From contig NZ_BASE01000091.1 of the NCBI RefSeq assembly GCF_000813125.1, forward strand, positions 1 to 54,894: 54,894 bases of DNA, written 5' to 3'. The position numbers and the translations under genes were made by a program. Positions 46,546 to 54,800 of this stretch are shown piece by piece (the stretch's first letter is position 1; each line of letters opens with the position of its first letter). The notes beneath the pieces are model-generated. The model did not search any database. It had not been told where the DNA came from and saw only the letters and a list, made by a program, of their open reading frames with translations. Origin of the DNA: Mesobacillus selenatarsenatis SF-1. GTDB taxonomy: Bacteria > Bacillota > Bacilli > Bacillales > Cytobacillaceae.

Positions 46546-47541
46546 CTATAGCATGCCGCCAAACAGCATGAGAATAGTGAATACAGTCCCAGCGACGAGC
46601 GCAAGAACGGTCATGACAAATTTAAATCGGAACACACTCATCATGATCAGCGTATTTTTCAAGTCAATCATCGGTCCGAAAATCAGGAAGCCAAGGATCG
46701 AGGTTGAAGGAAAGATGCTGCTGAAGGAAGCACCAATGAAGGCATCTGCTTCAGAGCAAAGGGACAGGAAGAAAGCTAGTCCCATCATGACGGCCAGTGA
46801 GGAAGCCGCACCACTGCCGATTTCCAATAAGGTTTTCGCCGGCATATAGGTTTGGACCATAGCGGCCAGGAATGCTCCGATGATCAAATACTTGGCCATG
46901 TCGAAAAACTCATCAATTGAATGCTGGAGCATGGCCCAGAATTTTTCTAGGAAGGACTGTTTTCCAGAATGACTATGGACGTGCAATGAGGTGCTTTTTT
47001 TGAACTGCGTTCCTTTGAAAATCATTCCAACCATGAAGGCGACAATGATCGCGATGGCAAATCCCAATCCCATTCGAAGTGCAGCGATTTTAAAGTCGTT
47101 GCCAAAAGCCATATATGTAGACGCAATGACAATCGGATTGATGAGGGGACCTGTCAACATAAAACCAATGGCGGCGGCGATCGGGACTCCTTTGCCAACT
47201 AGCCTGCGGATGATTGGCACGATTCCGCATTCGCAGGCTGGAAAAAGAGCGCCAACACTGCAGCTCATGACAATCGCCAAATATTTGTTCTTAGGAATCC
47301 ACCTGCTTATATGCTCCTCGGTGACAAAAATCTGAATCATCCCCGCAATCAGCACCCCAATCAGAACAAACGGGAAGGCTTCTATTAAAATACTGAGAAA
47401 TATCGTATTCAGATTCAGAATGGAAGAGGGGACTTCCAACTTACTCTGAAACCCCATCCCCAGGCTTAGCAGCATGAGAAACGCCAGAATGACAGCAAAA
47501 CCTGTAATGTCCAATAAATTAGACCGGATTAATCGAATCAT
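46546..47541 (-). CDS. ycgR: YcgR-like permease (DUF318)
   Basis: This 331-residue membrane protein has eight or more helices and belongs to the DUF318 permease family. Conserved features are CSVGALFPACECGIVP, which carries a CxC pair in a membrane segment, GFMLTGPLINPIV and a late SLCSEADAFIGASF. A cytoplasmic loop holds HVHSHSGK, a possible metal site. AGGAGGAG precedes ATG 47541. It lies 76 bases after znuA and before ycgQ. The CxC and Cys/Glu/Asp-bearing helices suggest a soft-metal or small-anion path, but transport has not been shown for this family as far as I know. Confidence 0.87.
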   Translation of the reverse strand: MIRLIRSNLLDITGFAVILAFLMLLSLGMGFQSKLEVPSSILNLNTIFLSILIEAFPFVLIGVLIAGMIQIFVTEEHISRWIPKNKYLAIVMSCSVGALFPACECGIVPIIRRLVGKGVPIAAAIGFMLTGPLINPIVIASTYMAFGNDFKIAALRMGLGFAIAIIVAFMVGMIFKGTQFKKSTSLHVHSHSGKQSFLEKFWAMLQHSIDEFFDMAKYLIIGAFLAAMVQTYMPAKTLLEIGSGAASSLAVMMGLAFFLSLCSEADAFIGASFSSIFPSTSILGFLIFGPMIDLKNTLIMMSVFRFKFVMTVLALVAGTVFTILMLFGGML

Positions 47542-47558
47542 TTTCTCCTCCTAGTTAC

Positions 47559-47610
47559 TTTTACTAGATTGTACTATTTAATTTAAGAAAATATGTACAA
47601 TCTAGTAAAA
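47559..47610. other. Perfect 16-bp inverted repeat between znuA and ycgR
   Basis: TTTTACTAGATTGTAC and GTACAATCTAGTAAAA flank 20 AT-rich bases. On the znuA-ycgR transcript it forms a strong stem without a following T-run. An mRNA-stability hairpin or an operator is more likely than a terminator. Confidence 0.65.
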
Positions 47611-47617
47611 AAGGCTA

Positions 47618-48832
47618 TCAATTTAACACTTTTTCCAACGTCTGAAGATTTTTCCGCATCAGGCTGAAATAATCCTCTTGATTCTTCATATCTTCAACTG
47701 AGATGGACTCAAGATTATACAAGGTAACTGTCTCAGCACCGATTTCTCTTTGAATCATTTCTGCCACGCGTGACGAAACATTCTGTTCAAACGCAATGTA
47801 TTTCAAATCATGTTCTTTTGCTTCTTCAATTAACTTTGTCAATTCTCGTTGTGAAGGCTCCTGTGTAGGGGAAAGTCCATTGACAGCAATCTGGATGATT
47901 CCATATCTATTTGACCAGTATCCATACGCTTCATGGGCAACAAGCAGATGTTTGTTTTCGGCCTGTTCAATCACACTCTTGAATTCATTGTCCAATTCCT
48001 TTAGGTCTTTCTCAAGTTGCGCGAAATTCTGTTCAAATTCCTGTTCACGATCAGGCATAAGCTCAATCAAGGAATCTTTAATATTTGATGCCAGTTTGAT
48101 AGACAGGATTGGATCAAGCCAAACATGAGGATCTATGTTTTTATTTTGATGGTCCTCGTCCGAGTGAGTGGTGTCTTCGTTATGTTGTTCTTCATCAGAA
48201 TGAGCGGCTTCTTCGTCATGGTGATTTTCATCAGAGTGAGCAGCTTCTTCATCATGGTGCTCTTCTTCGGAGTGAGCAGTTTCTTCATCATGGTGCTCTT
48301 CTTCGGAGTGAGCGACATCTTCGTCATGGTGCTCTTCTTCGGGGTGAGCGGCTTCTTCGTCATAGTGCTCTTCTTCGGAGTGAGCGGCTTCCTTGTCATG
48401 ATGTTCTTCTTCGGAATGAGCATCTTCTCCTTCATGAGAATGATCATGGGAAGACTCAATCATTTCCACATTTTTTGCGGCTTTTACAATCATGACCTTT
48501 TCATTTTTCAAGGCTTGCTCCGCTTTTTCCGCAAACCCTTCAATTCCGGCACCGGAATAAATGAATAAATCTGCTTCAGCAAGCTTCATCATATCCTGCG
48601 TGCTTGGTTCGAAGCTATGGGCGTCAACATTCGGTGGGTAGATGCTCTCCACATCCACGAATTCCCCGCCGATTTTTTTCGCAAAATCCTGAAGTGGATA
48701 GATGGTTGTATAGACCGTCAGCTTAGTAGCTTCTGAATTATTTTTGTTTACTGATTCCTTGCTGGAGGAACATCCGGCTAGTGTCAAACCCACTAATAGC
48801 AGTAAGCCAAGTGATAGTTTAGTGATTTTCAT
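47618..48832 (-). CDS. znuA: Zinc ABC transporter substrate-binding lipoprotein
   Basis: This 404-residue lipoprotein (lipobox LTLAGC, Cys21) captures zinc outside the cell for an ABC importer. The cluster A-1 ligands are visible: His72 in NVDAHSFEPS, His236 in DPHVWLDP, a later His in VAHEAYGY and an acidic ligand near FEQNVSS. Between the first two sites lies an expanded acidic His-rich loop with eight 12-residue repeats (about 138-232), far longer than usual. AAGGAGATC precedes ATG 48832. No znuB or znuC is adjacent; YcgR/YcgQ-like genes follow instead. A Zur box lies 29 bases upstream of the start. Confidence 0.93.
   Translation of the reverse strand: MKITKLSLGLLLLVGLTLAGCSSSKESVNKNNSEATKLTVYTTIYPLQDFAKKIGGEFVDVESIYPPNVDAHSFEPSTQDMMKLAEADLFIYSGAGIEGFAEKAEQALKNEKVMIVKAAKNVEMIESSHDHSHEGEDAHSEEEHHDKEAAHSEEEHYDEEAAHPEEEHHDEDVAHSEEEHHDEETAHSEEEHHDEEAAHSDENHHDEEAAHSDEEQHNEDTTHSDEDHQNKNIDPHVWLDPILSIKLASNIKDSLIELMPDREQEFEQNFAQLEKDLKELDNEFKSVIEQAENKHLLVAHEAYGYWSNRYGIIQIAVNGLSPTQEPSQRELTKLIEEAKEHDLKYIAFEQNVSSRVAEMIQREIGAETVTLYNLESISVEDMKNQEDYFSLMRKNLQTLEKVLN
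48137..48421 (-). repeat. 36-bp tandem repeats encoding the ZnuA His-rich loop
   Basis: Eight units of 36 bases encode variants of AHSEEEHHDEEA. The reading frame is kept in all units. Unit number is likely to vary between strains. Confidence 0.85.
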
Positions 48833-48860
48833 AGTGATCTCCTTAGTCGATATTTTCATT

Positions 48861-48880
48861 AATCGAAATGATTACGATTT
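48861..48880. promoter_or_regulatory. Zur box upstream of znuA
   Basis: AATCGAAATGATTACGATTT matches the Bacillus Zur consensus at all but one position of its 19-base core. It lies 29 bases before the znuA start. Confidence 0.85.
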
Positions 48881-48925
48881 AAAGTGTAAAACAGAAATTT
48901 AAATTTGTAAATGATTTTAGGAATC

Positions 48926-48935
48926 ATTACGATTT
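48926..48935. promoter_or_regulatory. Second Zur half-site
   Basis: ATTACGATTT is a perfect half-site with a degenerate left arm, 46 bases beyond the first box. It lies between znuA and the divergent small membrane protein gene. Confidence 0.45.
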
Positions 48936-49044
48936 AAAGAATGTTGATAGGCAGATTGGAATGCCATTTCTGAAATGAAGACACAGCCTTTATGAAACTT
49001 ATTAAAGCCCCAACCGTACTAATGGGTAGGAAAGGGTGATGGAG

Positions 49045-49281
49045 ATGAAAAAGTATTTGTTGTTTGCCGGAAGTTTTATCTTGGCTTATATCGTGTTACA
49101 GATTGTGTCTGGTCTGCTGTTAACCACCTTTTATACGCCTGAAATCCCTTTGGAAGCGGCAGGTTTGCCATCCCAGGTCGAGTTTGGGAATACAAACTCA
49201 ATCCCATTGGTGATCTCTGTATTGTCATTGGGTATAGCATTTGCTGTAACCAGGTTATTTAGCAAAAGCCAGAAATCTTAA
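49045..49281 (+). CDS. Small two-helix membrane protein
   Basis: This 78-residue protein has a hydrophobic helix at about residues 4-26, an external loop with PEIPLEAAGLPSQVEFGNTNS and a second helix at about 54-70 with a basic tail. No family is recognised. ATG 49045 is preceded by AAAGGGTGA at fair distance; in-frame GTG 49036 and ATG 49039 overlap that site. It is divergent from znuA and shares the region with the Zur boxes, so zinc control is possible but unproven. Confidence 0.6.
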   Translation: MKKYLLFAGSFILAYIVLQIVSGLLLTTFYTPEIPLEAAGLPSQVEFGNTNSIPLVISVLSLGIAFAVTRLFSKSQKS

Positions 49282-49424
49282 TGAGTTGTTGCAGCTCCCC
49301 ATTCAAAAACTGCCTCCAGTCGCTTTAGAAGGTGAAAACTATAGGCATTTTTAACATTTAATGTTAGACTGCAATAGTTAATCGGGAATACTAACGGTAC
49401 AGCTTTATATAGGAGGATTTTTAA

Positions 49425-49916
49425 ATGCTTAACAATGATATAACGATCCGTTTGCGCTACGCCTTGGATATCAAGGATATCGATATGGTAGAAATCTTCA
49501 AGCTCGGTGGCGTGAACGTGACGAAGGACGATGTCCGTATGATGCTGCAGAGGGTAGATGAAGATGAATTTGGTGAGGAGATTGTCCCAGAGGGCTACAT
49601 AAGAGTCAACAATGCAATGATGGAGCAGTTCTTGAATGGCATGGTTACTTTTAAAAGAGGGAAGCGCCCAGGGGAGAATGCTGCTCCGCCACTAACCGGG
49701 GAGACTGTGAATAACCAGCTTTTGAAAAAAGTGAAGATCGCCCTGTCGCTCACGAGCGAGGATATGCTCGAGATTTTTGAACTTGCGGGAGTCCGCGTGT
49801 CTAAGGGTGAGCTTGGTGCGATTTTGAGAAAAGAAGGGCATAAGAACTATCGGGAATGCGGCGATAAATTCGCGCGGAATTTCCTGAAGGGACTGGCCCT
49901 GAAATTCCGTGAATAG
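49425..49916 (+). CDS. DUF1456 (YehS-like) protein
   Basis: This 163-residue soluble protein consists of two copies of the DUF1456 repeat: ITIRLRYALDIKDIDMVEIFKLGGVNVTKDDV at the start and LLKKVKIALSLTSEDMLEIFELAGVRVSKGEL at about residues 99-130. Each is followed by a short C-terminal helix with FLNG or FLKG. The function is unknown. AGGAGG precedes ATG 49425 by about eight bases. It is a single gene closed by a perfect hairpin. Confidence 0.88.
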   Translation: MLNNDITIRLRYALDIKDIDMVEIFKLGGVNVTKDDVRMMLQRVDEDEFGEEIVPEGYIRVNNAMMEQFLNGMVTFKRGKRPGENAAPPLTGETVNNQLLKKVKIALSLTSEDMLEIFELAGVRVSKGELGAILRKEGHKNYRECGDKFARNFLKGLALKFRE

Positions 49917-49926
49917 AGATTTTTAG

Positions 49927-49965
49927 AGACGGTTCTCATGAAGCATGAGAACCGTCTTCTTGTTT
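49927..49965 (+). terminator. Terminator after the DUF1456 gene
   Basis: AGACGGTTCTCATG pairs perfectly with CATGAGAACCGTCT (14 bp, loop AAG), followed by TCTTGTTT. The stop codon of the convergent cysteine dioxygenase gene lies inside the left arm. Confidence 0.85.
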
Positions 49966-50514
49966 GATAAGCTGAATTTCTTTGATCCTCTGACGCTGTT
50001 CTTCTGGCCACCATGCTCCGCAGTCATCGGAGACCACACAGGCGGCACATTTTTCAAGGTCGTAGACTCTCATCCCACTGATGGGAGGGGAATATAGGTG
50101 GAGAGTGACGAGTCCTTTTGCACCGTCTGCTTGCATTTTATGGACACCTTTCTGCGGAGCATAGAAAAACTTCCCTTGATGGTGATACTCCTTGAACAGC
50201 TCTTTTGGCAGGCTGCTGCCTTTGACCTCATAAACTGAATTAACTGATGTCCCATTAAGAACCTGGATCCAGCCGTGGGAATCCCCGTGATCATGCGGAG
50301 CGCATTCTAAATCTGACCAGTTCATCACCAGAAGCTCTACATCCTCGCTTTTATAGAGAAGTTTTCGATAATAAGGCTTGCCGGAAGATGATTGGAGATG
50401 GGGCTTCAATTCATCTAAAGACATATTGATCTTCGCCAGTGCCTCCTTCATCTCGTGTTTGGAAGGATCTATTAGTGAATCCAACACATTTTTTGCCTGA
50501 GGATTTAAAGTCAT
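49936..50514 (-). CDS. Cysteine dioxygenase
   Basis: This 192-residue cupin oxidises L-cysteine to cysteine sulfinate with a mononuclear iron. Iron ligands lie in CAPHDHGDSHGW (two histidines) and GVHKM (third). The Ser-His-Tyr triad region is suggested by LHLYSPPISGM. ATG 50514 is six bases from GGGAG; an in-frame ATG seven codons earlier has no site. A C-terminal CAACVVSDDCGAWW carries four cysteines, more than usual, perhaps a metal site. It lies 17 bases after the EamA transporter gene, in one operon, hinting at cysteine or sulfur-compound transport. Confidence 0.88.
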   Translation of the reverse strand: MTLNPQAKNVLDSLIDPSKHEMKEALAKINMSLDELKPHLQSSSGKPYYRKLLYKSEDVELLVMNWSDLECAPHDHGDSHGWIQVLNGTSVNSVYEVKGSSLPKELFKEYHHQGKFFYAPQKGVHKMQADGAKGLVTLHLYSPPISGMRVYDLEKCAACVVSDDCGAWWPEEQRQRIKEIQLIKQEDGSHAS

Positions 50515-50531
50515 GGGCACTCCCACCTTCT

Positions 50532-51452
50532 TCATTTTTTAAAAATAGAACTCGTCACTAAACGTGCAAGACCACCATTGACAATAACCACTCCAATAAT
50601 AATTATGATACCGCCAATCGCACTTATGAGAATAAATTTTTCATGTAAAAGAAAGATGGCGGCAATCAGGGTAGCCAGGGGCTCAAGGTACAAGAACATT
50701 GACACTTTCGAAGCATCCAAAACCTCCAGTGCCTTTCCCCAATACCAATAGCCAATTCCAGACACAAATATCGCAAGGAACAAAAGATGCGCCCACTCTG
50801 TCTGTGTCAGCATGGGCAGGGATTCCCAGCCTCTGTTGCGGATGATAAAAGGCAGAGTGAGCATAAAGCCAATCAGGCTCATGTAAAATGTTACCAAGAG
50901 TGCGGGGTACGGGATATGGAGCCTTTTTAACAGAATGGAATAAATCGCCCAGTTCAGTGTGCTGAGAATCATCAGGATGAAGCCGATGTTCAATGAGAAC
51001 TCGAAGGAATGGCCGCTCCGGGTGGTAGTGACAAGAAAGACCCCTGCAATGGCGACCACCATTCCAAGCGCTTTTTTCACATTCATCTTTTCATGCAAAA
51101 ACAGAACTGAAAGGATTACGGTGAAAATAGGTGAAAATGAAATCAACCAGCCTGCAGACGAGGCATTGATCGTTAACAGAGCGGTTGCCTGCAGCACTTG
51201 ATGAACAAAGACGCCCAGTATTCCGAGGACCACCAAATGGGGGATGTATCCGATCGAAATCCGGAGACGAGAACGGTTGAGCAGTAAAATCACTAATAAA
51301 AATAAAGCTCCTAGGCCAAAGCGGAGCACCAATAATGAGTACGGATCGAGCTTTACGAGTACAGCTTTTGCAGAAACAAAGGAAACTCCCCAAAAACTGA
51401 TCGATAATAGAGCATAAAAAGAAGCTGTAAGCTTGGCGCGTAACGGAATCAT
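50532..51452 (-). CDS. EamA-family (DMT) transporter
   Basis: This 306-residue protein has ten hydrophobic helices in two homologous EamA halves. The first ends with SAGWLISFSPIFTVILSVLFLHEKM and the second with ASKVSMFLYLEPLATLIAAIFLLHEKF, the hallmark of drug/metabolite transporters. Substrates are usually metabolites such as amino acids. Being followed closely by cysteine dioxygenase, it may export or import cysteine or a related compound; this is inference. AAAGGATT lies about nine bases before ATG 51452. Confidence 0.9.
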   Translation of the reverse strand: MIPLRAKLTASFYALLSISFWGVSFVSAKAVLVKLDPYSLLVLRFGLGALFLLVILLLNRSRLRISIGYIPHLVVLGILGVFVHQVLQATALLTINASSAGWLISFSPIFTVILSVLFLHEKMNVKKALGMVVAIAGVFLVTTTRSGHSFEFSLNIGFILMILSTLNWAIYSILLKRLHIPYPALLVTFYMSLIGFMLTLPFIIRNRGWESLPMLTQTEWAHLLFLAIFVSGIGYWYWGKALEVLDASKVSMFLYLEPLATLIAAIFLLHEKFILISAIGGIIIIIGVVIVNGGLARLVTSSIFKK

Positions 51453-51540
51453 TGCGTGGAATCCTTTCTGGTGGACAAGTTTTCTACTAATTTATGCTTG
51501 TCTCGGGGGAAGAAGAATCATGAAAAATTATCCAGTAATA

Positions 51541-51569
51541 TTTACAAAATAATGTAAACCTGAGATAAT
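51541..51569 (+). promoter_or_regulatory. Sigma-A promoter for the ABC-F gene
   Basis: TTTACA, 17-base spacer, GATAAT; each hexamer matches five of six. It would give a leader of about 395 bases. Confidence 0.65.
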
Positions 51570-51601
51570 GAAGCAAATGATTGAGGAGGGAAAGTAAGTT
51601 T

Positions 51602-51625
51602 ATGGAACCAACATCTAATTGCTAA
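51602..51625 (+). CDS. Possible seven-codon leader peptide
   Basis: An ATG with GAGGAGGG 11 bases upstream opens a frame encoding MEPTSNC then stop. It is 25 bases after the predicted transcription start and 347 bases before the ABC-F gene. ABC-F resistance genes are often controlled by ribosome stalling on such leader ORFs. A small hairpin, CCTATG/CATAGG, lies downstream near 51673. Not proven. Confidence 0.4.
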   Translation: MEPTSNC

Positions 51626-51971
51626 TTATTAATTTTATTAATAAGGATTTTGTATTGAGTGTAAAAGTGCCTATGTTGCATAGGTTTAATTCGTTATGCT
51701 CTTTATGGAATTACGGCAATTAGAAGATAACTTACTTTACTGAATCGTGATACGGATTTTTTGGCATAGGCTTATTTGTGCTTGCTGAAATTGTGATTCA
51801 AGACTGTAGGGAGAGTATTCTTCTTATGGTCTTTTTTATTTGGACTCAGAACGAGGCAGTGTTTTCGGCTTGGAAAAGCGCCAATTATTACAGAATTGAA
51901 TAGTAAATAAGTTCTTCTTTGTGCTGTCCATAAAAAGTGTAGCTTCATTATGGATGAAAGAAGGAATTTGT

Positions 51972-53891
51972 ATGTTAGAACTGAAAGTACATGGAATTAA
52001 AAAATATATGGAAGCGACACTGGTCGTGAACAGTTTTACACTGGAAGCATTTGAAGGAGATAAGGTTGGGATTGTCGGGGCGAACGGCAGCGGGAAAAGC
52101 ACGGTTCTTAAGGTGATTGCCGGAATTGAGCCTATGCATTATTATCCTGGGTATCCGCAAACCTCGAGTCCAGGATATGATGAAGGGCTGATTCACAGGC
52201 CTCGCGGAGCGTCGTTCGCTTACCTTGAGCAGATGCCTTCGTATCCGGCCGGCCTGAAAGTGATTGATGTGCTGAATCTTGCATTTGAAGAGGTTCATGA
52301 GGTTGAGAAGCAGATGCGTGAAATTGAGGAGCAGATGCAGATTTTAGAGGATGGTGCTTTGGAAAAAGCGCTCAATAAATATAGTGATATGGTGAATCTA
52401 TATGAATCAAAGGGCGGTTATGAGCAGGAGGAGAAGCTAAGCAAGGTGTGCACCGGGCTTAAGTTTACCGAGGATTTTTTACAGAGGGATTTTGATTTAC
52501 TAAGCGGCGGGGAGAAGACGACGATAGGATTGGGGAAGATCCTGATTCACCAGCCGGACATCTTGCTGCTGGATGAGCCGACTAATCATCTTGATATGGA
52601 TTCAATTGAATGGCTGGAAGGCTTTTTGAAAAATTATAAAGGCATTGTGCTGATTGTCTCGCATGACCGTTATTTCCTTGATAATGTCGTCAACAAAATC
52701 GTCGAGATCGAGGACATGGAAACGATAAGCTACAGAGGGAACTATTCCAGTTTTATCAGCCAGAAAGAAGAGAATATGCGGGTGCAGTATGAGCAGTTCC
52801 GTGAACAGCAGAAGAAGGTCAATAACATGGAAAAGCAGGTGACGAGCCTGCGAGACTGGGCGTTGCGGGCCGATAATAACAAATTTTTTAGGCGTGCGGC
52901 GAGCATCCAGAAGAAGCTTGATAAGCTGGACCGGATTGATAAGCCGATTTTTGAGCGACGGAATATGCGTTTGAGTTTTAATGATGCGGTGCGCTCCGGC
53001 AATGAAACGATCAAGGCAGTTGGTGTTTCTAAGCGCTATGAGGATAAGGTGATTTTTGATGGCGCTGATCTGATGGTTCATTACGGTGAGCGGGTCGGCC
53101 TTGTCGGTCCGAATGGGAGCGGCAAGACAACATTATTGAAAATGCTTCTTGGGGAAGAGCAGCCAGATGCCGGTGTGATTGAGTTTGGTGCGAATGTGAT
53201 GGCTGCATATTTGCCTCAGAAAATTGAGTTTAAAAATGAGGAGCTCACGCTGCTCGAATGCTTCCGGGAGGATATCTCGATTGTGGAGGGAAAAGCGCGC
53301 GAGTATCTGGCGAAGTTCATGTTTTACAAAAAAAGTGTCTTTAAAAAGGTGAAGTTCTTGTCAGGCGGGGAGAGGATCAGACTCAAGCTGGCAATGCTGA
53401 TGTTTCAGGATATCAATTTGCTGATCTTGGATGAACCGACAAATCACCTGGATATTGATTCGATTGAGACTTTGGAGGCAGCGCTTGACGATTTTAAAGG
53501 CACGATTTTCTTCATCTCACATGACCGCTATTTTATCAATAAACTTGGCGAGCGCGTGATTGCTGTAGAGGACTTCGGCTTGAAGAGCTATCCTGGCAAT
53601 TATGATGATTATAAAAGGGAGAAGTCTGCGGAAAAAGAGAAAGCTGTTGTTATCGAACCGTTTTCGACTTTTAAGGCGAAAGGGCAGAAAGTGGTGCATC
53701 AGTTGCAACCAGAACCTTCCGCGAAGCTTTTCAGGAAGATTAAAGTCCTTGAAAAAGAAATCACGGAGCTTGATTTAGTGATGGGGATCAACCAGGATTA
53801 TGAGGAACTTGATAAGCTGTATAGCAGGAAACAGCAACTGAATGACGAACTCGAGCTGGCGATGGAGATGTGGTTGAAAGCCGGTGAGTAA
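51972..53891 (+). CDS. ABC-F family ATPase
   Basis: This 639-residue soluble protein has two ABC domains and no membrane segment, the ABC-F layout that acts on the ribosome. Walker A motifs are GANGSGKST and GPNGSGKTT, signatures LSGGEKTT and LSGGERIR, and Walker B LLLDEPTNHLD and LILDEPTNHLD. The interdomain linker is coiled and basic (about residues 255-320), and a C-terminal coiled-coil extension is present. The first domain has an inserted segment around HYYPGYPQTSSPGYDEG. It may be a housekeeping type (YdiF-like by length) or a resistance type (VmlR/Msr-like by leader). AAGGA precedes ATG 51972. Confidence 0.9.
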   Translation: MLELKVHGIKKYMEATLVVNSFTLEAFEGDKVGIVGANGSGKSTVLKVIAGIEPMHYYPGYPQTSSPGYDEGLIHRPRGASFAYLEQMPSYPAGLKVIDVLNLAFEEVHEVEKQMREIEEQMQILEDGALEKALNKYSDMVNLYESKGGYEQEEKLSKVCTGLKFTEDFLQRDFDLLSGGEKTTIGLGKILIHQPDILLLDEPTNHLDMDSIEWLEGFLKNYKGIVLIVSHDRYFLDNVVNKIVEIEDMETISYRGNYSSFISQKEENMRVQYEQFREQQKKVNNMEKQVTSLRDWALRADNNKFFRRAASIQKKLDKLDRIDKPIFERRNMRLSFNDAVRSGNETIKAVGVSKRYEDKVIFDGADLMVHYGERVGLVGPNGSGKTTLLKMLLGEEQPDAGVIEFGANVMAAYLPQKIEFKNEELTLLECFREDISIVEGKAREYLAKFMFYKKSVFKKVKFLSGGERIRLKLAMLMFQDINLLILDEPTNHLDIDSIETLEAALDDFKGTIFFISHDRYFINKLGERVIAVEDFGLKSYPGNYDDYKREKSAEKEKAVVIEPFSTFKAKGQKVVHQLQPEPSAKLFRKIKVLEKEITELDLVMGINQDYEELDKLYSRKQQLNDELELAMEMWLKAGE

Positions 53892-53895
53892 GTGA

Positions 53896-54020
53896 GAGGA
53901 AGCGTGGATTCGTTCATGCTTCCCTTTTTTGATGTTATAGGAGGAAAACACTATAAATAAGAGGAAGTGTGATTCGTTCATGCTTCCTTTTTTACTTTAT
54001 AGGAGTAAAACACTATAAGT
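53896..54020 (+). repeat. Tandem duplicated terminator module, 65-bp period
   Basis: GAGGAAGCGTGGATTCGTTC at 53896 recurs in close form at 53961, followed in both copies by a GGAAG/CTTCC hairpin, a T6 run and ATAGGAG-AAAACACTATAA. Both copies look like working terminators for the ABC-F gene. Confidence 0.8.
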
Positions 54021-54097
54021 AAGTTGGAAATATAGGATTTTTTACCCTGGAAGGGAATATTTACGTTACAAATATATAGGTAAAAAGTTCTAGGGGG

Positions 54098-54559
54098 ATG
54101 AGTATGACATTATATGGATTGTTAGTTCTAGTTCATGTCATCGCGGCCGTTGTTGGTTTAGGAGCGAGCTTTGGAATGCCGGTGGTTGCCAAGTTTGGTG
54201 CTAAGTCAGTAACGAACGCAAAAGTTTGTTTTGAGATTAATAAAAAAATAGAGATGTTTGCAAAGGTTGGATCACTTACTTTGTTAGCCAGTGGGATTTT
54301 GATGGCCATCGTCAATCCTGTGCTTTGGTCACAGTGATGGTTTATCGGATCTTTAGTAATTTACGTACTGATTCAGCCAATCGTCGCAGCAATGTTACCA
54401 AAAACAATCGAAAAGCAAGTCGAACTTGTCATGAACAGCAGTGACGGCGAATTGTCGCCTGAATATCACCAGCTGGATAAAAAAGCTGCAAAACTAAACG
54501 GCATTGCACATGTTGCAGCTGTTGTGCTCATCGTGCTTATGTCAACAAAACCATTCTAG
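54098..54559 (+). pseudogene. DUF2269-like integral membrane protein gene with in-frame TGA
   Basis: The frame opens at ATG 54098 after TAGGGGG and encodes a four-helix protein (MTLYGLLVLVHVIAAVVGLGASFG...). It stops at TGA 54335-54337 after VLWSQ, then continues in the same frame for 73 more codons (WFIGSLVIYVLIQPIVAAMLPK...) to TAG at 54557. The total of about 153 residues fits DUF2269-type small membrane proteins, so this looks like one point mutation (for example TGG to TGA) or a sequencing error. The N-terminal 79 residues alone hold only two helices. Function is unknown. Confidence 0.7.
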
Positions 54560-54571
54560 GGGGATACGAAA

Positions 54572-54718
54572 TTGCAAGCGAAGCCAATGTTCTATGACGG
54601 AAGCGGAGAAAACAAACAGACGACAGGTGCTGCTGCACGACCACAGGCCTCCAGTGTCGTTATCACTGAAGAAATAAGGAAGTCCATCGGCGGAAATCCT
54701 TATGTGATTGTTAAGTAG
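54572..54718 (+). CDS. Small protein of unknown function
   Basis: A TTG start with GGGGGAT upstream opens a 48-codon frame: MQAKPMFYDGSGENKQTTGAAARPQ, then SSVVITEEIRKSIGGNPYVIVK. It lies 12 bases after the broken membrane-protein gene and just before a terminator, so it is the last gene of that operon. The reading frame, signal and placement support a real small gene. I recognise no family. Confidence 0.5.
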   Translation: MQAKPMFYDGSGENKQTTGAAARPQASSVVITEEIRKSIGGNPYVIVK

Positions 54719-54734
54719 GATGCTAGGAAGAGAG

Positions 54735-54766
54735 AGTACCAGCCTTTTGGGATGGTGCTTTTTTTG
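54735..54766 (+). terminator. Terminator after the small gene
   Basis: AGTACCAGCC pairs with GGATGGTGCT (one mismatch, one wobble), followed by T7. Confidence 0.75.
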
Positions 54767-54800
54767 TTTTTTAGGCAGCTTCGGGGTTGGAAGAGGAAAA

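Noticed and set aside
48109..48568. Long repetitive frames opposite the znuA His loop
   Set aside because: They arise from the tandem repeat read on the other strand and lack start signals.
54335..54337. Selenocysteine or other recoding at the TGA
   Set aside because: The position lies between membrane helices with no redox context and no SECIS-like hairpin was evident; mutation or error is simpler.
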